A DNA stretch of 64,000 nt, taken from NCBI GenBank assembly GCA_944989445.1, contig CALYLW010001414.1, positions 22,501 through 86,500 on the forward strand, written 5' to 3'. The DNA comes from Ampullaceana balthica. Taxonomy: Eukaryota; Mollusca; Gastropoda; Lymnaeidae. The position numbers and the translations under genes are program-made. Position 1 is the first letter of the stretch. Each line of letters opens with the position of its first letter. The notes under the pieces were generated by a model. The model searched no databases, was not told the DNA's origin, and saw only the letters and a program-made list of their open reading frames with translations. Shown here in pieces: positions 59,401 through 64,000 of this stretch.

Positions 59401-59544
59401 TTTCAGTCGAGGTATCTCCTTGGGTAAAGATTCAATTTTATTATTTGATAGATCAAGTTCTTCCAAGACTTTCATCCATCCCATATCTAGGGGCAGTGCA
59501 GAGATCTGGTTGTATGATGCTTTCAGCACAGCCAAAGAATATGC
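47326..59544 (-). CDS. Leucine-rich repeat protein, last nine exons (503 aa, 5' incomplete)
   Basis: Exons on the minus strand, 5' to 3': 59544-59392, 57736-57549, 54485-54378, 52032-51861, 51657-51466, 48933-48766, 48381-48164, 47990-47771, 47418-47326. Phases agree at every junction and total 1512 bases, i.e. 503 residues and a stop. Almost the whole chain is 22-23-residue repeats of the LxxLxLxxNxLxxLPxxI type (SHOC2-like spacing), such as VLEELDLSNNKIESLPKEI, FSNNKLTELPKEMGHL and ERLDVHDNFLDELPETL. One unusual segment (PLMYMGEDQHGMLLTFCDI) interrupts the repeats. The C-terminus is a short charged tail with MEDQNPYKF. No signal peptide or membrane segment is seen in this part. The specific ortholog is not recognised; function is presumably protein binding. 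Intron minisatellites touch several splice sites. Confidence 0.88.
47690..47760 (+). repeat. 16-bp tandem repeat next to an LRR exon donor
   Basis: Four copies of AACACAAACTGTCAAC. On the gene's strand each begins with a GTTTGT similar to the nearby donor GAG|GTTTGT at 47769-47770. Confidence 0.9.
47771..47990 (-). CDS. LRR gene exon 8 of 9 (window count)
   Basis: Encodes RLKVLNMSRNELTKLPVGI, ERLDVHDNFLDELPETL and LRYLDVSDNML. Donor GAG|GTTTGT and acceptor TTCAAAG|ATTGAA. The Arg codon is split with the previous exon. The acceptor is repeated in the array just upstream. Confidence 0.9.
47981..48126 (-). repeat. 30-bp minisatellite copying the acceptor of exon 8
   Basis: The unit on the gene strand contains TTACTGTTCAAAGATTGACA; four extra copies precede the true acceptor (TTACTGTTCAAAGATTGAAA). 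The period is a multiple of three and the frame stays open through all copies. Confidence 0.95.
48164..48381 (-). CDS. LRR gene exon 7 of 9
   Basis: Encodes LHRVRHFDISDNRLEMLPDN, VYFDLSSNKLVKFP and LTLNVSNNQLDEFPSDM. Acceptor CTTTCCCCAG, donor TACAG|GTAGGA. Phase in 0, out 2. Confidence 0.92.
48393..48492 (+). repeat. 17-19-bp minisatellite, CAACAGACAAGTATTCC orientation
   Basis: Five copies lie in the intron between exons 6 and 7. They are the reverse complement of the array at 48955-49230. Confidence 0.93.
48766..48933 (-). CDS. LRR gene exon 6 of 9, flanked by inverted minisatellites
   Basis: Encodes IKSLPDVIGRLRNLVTFDAH, NNAISEVPMSI and YLNLAQNWLVVFSMNLAK. Acceptor TTTTTTTTAAG, donor AAA|GTAAAG; 56 codons, phase 0 on both sides, so it could be skipped without changing frame. 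Confidence 0.92.
48955..49230 (+). repeat. 19-bp minisatellite, GGAATACTTGTCTGTTGTT orientation
   Basis: About 14 copies with a few variants, in the intron just upstream (gene sense) of exon 6. The frames it opens on both strands are artefacts. Confidence 0.95.
49450..49605 (+). repeat. 23-bp tandem repeat, about seven copies
   Basis: Unit GAGAGCCCATGGCTAGTTAC plus TAC. Confidence 0.95.
49655..49883 (-). mobile_element. tRNA-derived SINE, minus orientation
   Basis: In plus view it begins GTGGACGCTCTTTCTATACA (LINE-type tail), then CACAGGCCACGGCTATAAGG, AAGCTGGGTGGACTCAGGGA and the B-box-like GGAGATTTGAAACTG. It is the inverted counterpart of 36065-36310 and abuts the 29-bp array. Confidence 0.75.
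49883..51480 (-). repeat. 29-bp minisatellite derived from the end of LRR exon 5 and its donor
   Basis: About 55 copies. The gene-strand unit contains AAGATAGCCAATAATATG followed by GTAGGCTAGGG; the first copy is the real exon end and donor at 51464-51466. Two main variants (AATATG and AACATG) are interspersed; copies nearer the exon are mostly of the exon's own AATATG type. Confidence 0.95.
51466..51657 (-). CDS. LRR gene exon 5 of 9
   Basis: Encodes VLNIANNPLPLQ, the odd segment SPLMYMGEDQHGMLLTFCDI, and FLPPSLCNCRQLVTLKIANNM. The chosen donor ATG|GTAGGC joins NNM to IKSLPDVIG, restoring the LRR consensus in phase 0. The acceptor is CTTTTCAG. Confidence 0.88.
51861..52032 (-). CDS. LRR gene exon 4 of 9
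   Basis: Encodes LTELPKEMGHLRTIEVLRLS, DNRVTSLPPSFELL and LREFDISNNLLTECYFVKTLE. Acceptor GTGGGCAG; donor GAG|GTATCT. The split Lys codon with exon 3 gives FSNNKLTELP. Confidence 0.92.
52085..52530. other. Intron sequence, nothing recognised
   Basis: No exon or named repeat is visible in this part of the intron. Confidence 0.4.
52534..53050 (+). repeat. 73-bp minisatellite, seven copies
   Basis: Units contain TTACTTAAGAGTTAGCAACT and TTTCTTACCACAGTTATCGT and are almost identical. On the gene strand each has CTGTG|GTAAGAA, a donor-like motif. Confidence 0.97.
53322..54105 (+). repeat. 39-bp minisatellite, about 20 copies
   Basis: Unit CTAATGACAGGACTGATGTG plus TATAGTTTGATATAATGAG. Variants GGACTG, GCACTG and GTACTG form blocks from left to right. 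The 201-codon minus-strand frame is an artefact of the 39-bp period. Confidence 0.96.
54175..54350 (+). repeat. 58-60-bp tandem repeat, three copies
   Basis: Units contain AAGTGTTTTATAGAGATGTT and ATGCCTGGTTAGAAACT. Confidence 0.9.
54378..54485 (-). CDS. LRR gene exon 3 of 9
   Basis: A short exon encoding IVSLKDILAGSNQITIVEDS, LGSNQLLRSLDFSNN. Acceptor TTTTATTCCAG; donor AATAA|GTAGGT. Both split codons fit their neighbours (SLGR|IVSL and FSNNK|LTEL). Confidence 0.88.
54541..57250 (-). repeat. 30-bp minisatellite, about 90 copies, donor consensus in most units
   Basis: The gene-strand unit is ATATGGTAAGTTGTGAGTAG plus GTCATTGTAC; most copies contain ATG|GTAAGT or ATG|GTAAAT. Higher-order structure is present: a run including the rare CAGCCTACCATAAGTAC variant recurs 660 bp apart (54733 and 55393), and a 360-bp block repeats from 55861 to 56221. 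Long open frames (up to 360 codons) are artefacts. Confidence 0.97.
57390..57520 (-). mobile_element. Old LINE 3' end fragment
   Basis: Diverged match to the 3' end of the LINE at 63030-63724: TTTTATTAGAGATTTGAATG and CATACATAAGATTGTTACC correspond to the tail segments. Confidence 0.65.
57549..57736 (-). CDS. LRR gene exon 2 of 9
   Basis: Encodes KLDISGNNLNSIDVVITITS, LEELYFANNNITEIPEDIDK and LIRIDLSGNKVSSLPKSLG. Acceptor TTTCAATCAAG; donor GGCAG|GTAAAA. Phase in 0, out 2. Confidence 0.92.
57790..58232 (+). mobile_element. Non-autonomous Helitron (family 2), plus orientation, in LRR intron
   Basis: Starts near ACTATATAATTTGCAA and ends with the hairpin CCGTCATTTTTGACGG, GTGTAAG and CTAG followed by T. 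Inverted copy at 23129-23553. Confidence 0.78.
58414..59130 (+). mobile_element. hAT remnant with TAGGGCTG end and hATC coding piece
   Basis: The left end TAGGGCTGCGGAAATTAACG matches the ends of 46237-46655. Near 58940-59050 the plus strand reads CERLFSAAGYIVNKTRSSLE and a short tail, the C-terminal dimerisation region of ZBED-type hAT transposases. The right end is not clear. A 182-bp MITE is nested inside. Confidence 0.65.
58663..58844. mobile_element. 182-bp hAT MITE with 8-bp duplication
   Basis: Ends CAATGTTCCCTCTAAG and CTTAAAGGGAACATTG. Flanks TTACCATG (58655-58662) and CTACCATG (58845-58852) differ at one position. Confidence 0.85.
59170..59290 (+). repeat. 28-bp tandem repeat, four copies
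   Basis: Unit CCAACCATGTCTTAACAACC plus ACTTAATG. Confidence 0.93.
59392..59544 (-). CDS. LRR gene first visible exon
   Basis: Encodes AYSLAVLKASYNQISALPLD, MGWMKVLEELDLSNNKIESL and PKEIPRLKYLW. Acceptor CTATCTTTAG; donor TGG|GTAAGA. It joins in phase 0 to KLDISGNN. Earlier exons lie beyond 60760 or outside the window; none was seen. Confidence 0.9.
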
Positions 59545-59615
59545 CTAAAGATAGAGTGTAGTTCAATCAACACAGAGATTTGGTATATGCCTAAAGATAG
59601 AGTTTAGTTCAATCA

Positions 59616-60744
59616 ATGGCAGGGAATAGATGGGATGAGTTATTTCTGGGAGTATTTCAGGGACACGTGACTAACTGTAACTTGGCACAGCAATCAATGG
59701 CAGGGAATAGATGGGATGAGTTATTTCTGGGGGTATTTCAGGGACACGCGACTAACTGTAACTTGGCACAGCAATCAATGGCAGGGAATAGATGGGATGA
59801 GTTATTTCTGGGAGTATTTCAGGGACACGTGACTAACTGTAACTTGGCACAGCAATCAATGGCAGGGAATAGATGGGATGAGTTATTTCTGGGAGTATTT
59901 CAGGGACACGTGACTAACTGTAACTTGGCACAGCAATCAATGGCAGGGAATAGATGGGATGAGTTATTTCTGGGAGTATTTCAGGGACACGTGACTAACT
60001 GTAACTTGGCACAGCAATCAATGGCAGGGAATAGATGGGATGAGTTATTTCTGGGAGTATTTCAGGGACACGTGACTAACTGTAACTTGGCACAGCAATC
60101 AATGGCAGGGAATAGATGGGATGAGTTATTTCTGGGAGTATTTCAGGGACACGTGACTAACTGTAACTTGGCACAGCAATCAATGGCAGGGAATAGATGG
60201 GATGAGTTATTTCTGGGAGTATTTCAGGGACACGTGACTAACTGTAACTTGGCACAGCAATCAATGCCAGGGAATAGATGGGATGAGTTATTTCTGGGAG
60301 TATTTCAGGGACACGTGACTAACTGTAACTTGGCACAGCAATCAATGGCAGGCAATAGATGGGATGAGTTATTTCTGGGAGTATTTCAGGGACACGTGAC
60401 TAACTGTAACTTGGCACAGCAATCAATGGCAGGGAATAGATGGGATGAGTTATTTCTGGGAGTATTTCAGGGACACGTGACTAACTGTAACTTGGCACAG
60501 CAATCAATGGCAGGGAATAGATGGGATGAGTTATTTCTGGGAGTATTTCAGGGACACGTGACTAACTGTAACTTGGCACAGCAATCAATGGCAGGGAATA
60601 GATGGGATGAGTTATTTCTGGGAGTATTTCAGGGACACGTGACTAACTGTAACTTGGCACAGCAATCAATGGCAGGGAATAGATGGGATGAGTTATTTCT
60701 GGGAGTATTTCAGGGACACGTGACTAACTGTAACTTGGCACAGA
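59616..60744 (+). repeat. 81-bp minisatellite, 14 copies, open in one plus-strand frame
   Basis: The unit reads ATGGCAGGGAATAGATGGGA, TGAGTTATTTCTGGGAGTAT and so on; copies differ by only a few bases. As 81 is 27 codons, one frame (MAGNRWDELFLGVFQGHVTN...) is open for 380 codons. The array lies upstream of an exon of the opposite-strand LRR gene, presumably in its intron, and other evidence for coding is absent. Confidence 0.95.
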
Positions 60745-60810
60745 TGCTTTCCTATTGATAACAACAATAAACGTTTTAACAAATATAAAATTTTTGATTT
60801 TATTTAAAAC

Positions 60811-62786
60811 TAGCAGACCTGTCGTGCTTTGCAACGATCTCAGTAAAAATGAATAAATTTAAAGAAACCAACGAGTGTTATGTTTAAAAACAATTATACA
60901 GAAACCTTCGCGGAATTGTGAAAAAAATTCCAAGTTTTATAGCAAAAGGATAAATAAATTAATAATTAAATAGCATACAAAAGAGGAAACAATATTAAGG
61001 GCCCCTGACCCAAATGTGTGATAATATAGATTTTTATTGCCATTTTACTCAAGCTATATTCCTCAACATTGTTTAAAATTGAATAGGGTATACAACTATT
61101 AAAGTTCAGTAAAATGACATTTGGGGCCCCCAGCTCCGAGGTAATGGACATTAGCGGTTCAGTGCCCTATAGTAATATAGGCTCTTAATTTTTTATATAC
61201 AAAGTTTGGTCAAAATCCAGTTATTTTCTCATTATCTAACGCTTAAACTACTCATTGTATGGCTAATATAGGGGGAGAATGACATTAAGGGGCCCCAGGC
61301 CCATTCGGTGAAGAGGTCAATTTCAAAAACCGGCTCATTTTAATTCAGTTTTATTGTGGATATATTTCTCAAGATCTTTAAAAAGTGAATGGGAAAAATA
61401 TCTTACACTTACACATACGAAAAAAGACATTTCGGGCCCCCCGCCCCGAAGATATTGACATTAGAAGTTCAGTGCCCTATAGTATTTTAATATGGGCTAC
61501 CAAGTTTTTGTATGCAAAGTTTGGTGAAGGTATTTTGGGCCCCCAGCCCCAAAGGAGTGGCCATTAGGAGTCAAATGCCCTATAGTAGTACTTTAATATG
61601 GGCTACCAAGTTTTTGTATACAAAGTTTGGTTAAGATCTTTTCATTCACTCAGTAGCTAACGCTTAAATTAATTCTTATATAGCTCGTATAAGCAAAACA
61701 TGACATTATGGGTCCCAGGCGCGCCCATGAGTGTTAAATTATGAAAAAAAAAGTAGCCAGTTACCATCCTGGGATTATACTAAACAGTCTCGAAAAGGTT
61801 CATGACGATCGGGTGATTGGGTTAGTCAGCTATAAAGGACATGCACACACACACACAGACATACTTTGCTTTTTATATATAGAGAAAATGGGTCAAGATA
61901 CATTAATTTTCTCAGTATTTTAATCTTATACTAATTTTTATACAGCTAATATAAGGAAAAAAACGACATTTAGGGGCCCCTGGGCCCATTCGGTGAAAGA
62001 AGTAAATTTCAAAAACCTTTTCATTTTAATTAAGTTTCCTCATAGATATATCCTCAAGATCGTGAAAAATTGAATGGGGGAAAATACATTAAACATATAT
62101 GAAGAAAAGACATTTGGGGCCCCTGGCCCCGTAGGAATGGACATTTGAAGTTATGTGCCCTATAGTATTTTAATATGGGCTACCAAGTTTTTGTATTCAA
62201 ATGTTGGTTAAGATCCATTCATTTACTCAGTAGCTAACGCATAAACTAATTTGTATATATCATATATAACCAAAAAAAAGACATTAAGGGCCCCGGGGCC
62301 CATTCAGTGCAAGATATAAAGTTCAAAACACCTCTTCATTTCAATTTTTATAATAATGGATACATGTGTCATTATTTGTCAAGATTGTTAATGACTGAAT
62401 GGTGAATAAAATCTTAAACGTTTAAGAAATGTGAATTTTTGGGCCCCCAGCCCCAAAGGAATGACTATTTGCAGTTCAGTGCCCTATAGTATTTTAATAT
62501 TGGCTATCAAGTTGTCATATACAAAGTTTGGTTAAGATCAAACAATTTACACAGTAGCTAGCGCTTAAACTAATTTTTATATAGCTCATATAAGCCACAA
62601 ATGACATTATGGGCCCCCGGTGCCCCATGAGTGTTAAATTTTGAAAACAAAATTGCCAGTTACCATCCCAGGTAGGTACTCAACAGTCTCCAAAAATTTC
62701 GTGACGATCGGATGAATGGTTTAGTCAGCTATAAAGGACATGCACACACACACACAGACATACTTTGATTTTTATATATATAGATA
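60811..62786 (-). mobile_element. Helitron, minus orientation, with internal duplications
   Basis: The minus-strand 5' end TCTATATATATAAAAATCAA with AGTATGTCTGTGTGTGTG is a common Helitron start (plus 62740-62786). The 3' end reads CAAAGCACGACAGGTCTG, then CTAG followed by T (plus about 60811). Inside, blocks of 300-450 bp with GGGGCCCC-type motifs and TGCCCTATAGTATTTTAATA recur at least four times, and a second copy of the 5' end lies near 61845-61885. No Rep/helicase gene is seen. Confidence 0.65.
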
Positions 62787-62849
62787 TATCATCGGACCAT
62801 TGTTAACTGGTACCGTTTAATATTCAATAAATTCACAATAAATATTTCA

Positions 62850-63027
62850 TTGGACCTATGATAACTTGTACTGTTTACTATGATTGGACCTATGTTAACT
62901 TGTACTGTTTACTATGATTGGACCTATGATAACTTGTACTGTTTACTATGATTGGACCTATGTTAACTTGTACTGTTTACTATGATTGGACCTATGTTAA
63001 CTTGTACTGTTTACAATGATTGGACCT
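62850..63027 (+). repeat. 34-bp minisatellite, left part
   Basis: About five copies of TTGGACCTATGTTAACTTGT plus ACTGTTTACTATGA. The array is split by a LINE and continues at 63731. Confidence 0.95.
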
Positions 63028-63029
63028 TA

Positions 63030-63730
63030 TCTTATCTGTTTACAGACGCTCCTTCTAAACAGAAGATTATTGCGTCCTACGCTTATCTATGGTTTGTGTT
63101 TAGTCCTGCATTTTTATTAGAGATTTAAATGTTGATAAAGTGTTGGTTTTCCTGGATTCTTCAGGCAACCCATTCCACGCCCGAATTCCGGACGGGAAGA
63201 AGGAAAACTTGTATGTGTTTGTTCTTGCATACGGAATAAGAAAGGTGTTTTTATCCTTATGTCTATTTGAGGGTTGTATTAAGTTATCTTTTTGTTGTAT
63301 TTCTAAATTGGAATTAATTGCTTTATGTATGATTACTACTTTGCTTTTGGTTCTTCTATCCTCTAGTGTTTCAAGGTTTAATGATTTAACTAATGGTGTT
63401 ATTCTTGTCAGTTTCGAATATTCTCCAGTAATGAATCTGGCAGCTCTTTTTTGAATTTGTTCTAGTTTATCAATGTTTTCTTTGGTGGATGGGTCCCATA
63501 CAGAAGATGCATATTCTAGTACAGGTCTCACCAAAGTGAGGTAGCATTTTAGTTTTATATCTCTATTACATTTATTGTTAAAGTTTCTTTTTATAAAGCC
63601 TAAGGTTTTGTTTGATTTTTTAATAACTTCATTGACATGGGGATTCCATGATAGTTTCTCATTTATTAAGACTCCTAAGTATTTTGCATCTTTAGTTTGG
63701 GTTAGTTCTTTTCCATGAATGTAATATTCC
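63030..63730 (-). mobile_element. 5'-truncated LINE inserted in the 34-bp array
   Basis: The minus strand carries the end of an ORF2 and a 3' UTR ending in the hairpin CTTCTGTTTAGAAG within GGACGC...GCGTC and a (GATAA)n tail. The 34-bp repeat flanks it on both sides; target duplications are at most a few bases. The same 3' end occurs at 34830 and 57390 and as the tail of the SINEs at 36065 and 49655. Confidence 0.85.
63100..63724 (-). pseudogene. LINE ORF2 C-terminal fragment
   Basis: An open frame from the truncation point: TKDAKYLGVLINEKLSWNPH, NKTLGFIKRNF, LVRPVLEYASSVWDPSTKEN, QIQKRAARFITGEYS and FSFFPSGIRAWNGLPEE. This is the thumb and C-terminal region of a non-LTR reverse transcriptase. 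The catalytic part is missing. Confidence 0.88.
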
Positions 63731-63822
63731 TATGTTAACTTGTACTGTTTACTATGATTGGACCTATGTTAACTTGTACTGTTTATTATGATTGGACCTA
63801 TGTTAACTTGTACTGTTTACCA
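63731..63822 (+). repeat. 34-bp minisatellite, right part
   Basis: Almost three copies of the same unit as 62850-63027, resuming after the LINE. Confidence 0.95.
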
Positions 63823-64000
63823 TTCACAATTGAATCTCACACTTCCTGGGTACACACGTTTTTTATACAAAAATTAAAAAATAAGATCTCAACTGCCCTT
63901 CCATCTTCTCCCCCCCCCCTCATATATGTGAGTTTCAATTTAGAAAAAGAAACTATCTAATAAACATGTCTGGCCATTGGCCAAATCTGAAGATAGACTG
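63823..64000. other. End of window, nothing recognised
   Basis: AT-rich, with a C run at 63912. No exon seen. Confidence 0.4.

Overview
This window looks like nuclear DNA of a gastropod mollusc. Genes are split into small exons in long AT-rich introns (GT-AG sites with clean phase matching). The transposons are animal-type: many hAT elements, Helitrons, CR1/L2-like LINEs, a Penelope-like element and a tRNA-derived SINE. One gene pairs a snail-FREP-like immunoglobulin region with an apextrin C-terminal (ApeC) domain. Species cannot be named from sequence alone. There are no prokaryotic features (no operons, CRISPR or rRNA).

Layout. (1) 1384-11461, plus strand: the 3' part of a kinesin-3 gene (KIF13B/Khc-73 type), five exons ending in a CAP-Gly domain. 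Its introns hold a 3.1-kb hAT element and four minisatellites, one of which begins on a splice donor. (2) 11462-17150: probable 3' UTR and featureless AT-rich DNA. (3) 17150-21130: a Helitron, a broken Penelope-like element and a hAT element with TATATATA target duplications. (4) 21443-22548, minus strand: secreted Ig plus ApeC gene with one frame break. (5) 23100-46660: nested repeats, including Helitron ends, a purine/pyrimidine foldback with telomere-like core, a 5-kb Helitron carrying a hAT insertion and palindromes, a (TATCACTTATAC)n array, a Charlie/GTF2IRD2-like hAT, a SINE, a nearly full-length CR1/L2-type LINE, an RNase H LINE fragment and small TIR elements. (6) 47326-59544, minus strand: the last nine exons (503 aa, open at the 5' side) of a protein made almost wholly of leucine-rich repeats; its introns are packed with minisatellites. 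(7) 59600-64000: an 81-bp minisatellite with an open frame, a 2-kb Helitron, and a LINE 3' end inserted in a 34-bp minisatellite.

Main theme of the hunt. Several minisatellites start exactly on, or include, splice sites of the host gene: the donor of KIF13 exon 3, the donor of one LRR exon (about 55 copies), and the acceptor of another LRR exon (four extra in-frame 30-bp copies). Another LRR intron contains about 90 copies of a consensus donor, and one LRR exon is flanked by inverted copies of a single minisatellite. The second candidate of interest is the Ig-ApeC protein, which resembles the variable Ig-and-lectin defence proteins of snails but with ApeC in the place of the lectin or fibrinogen domain. 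Exon models were built by hand from phase, splice consensus and family pattern; no search or transcript was available.
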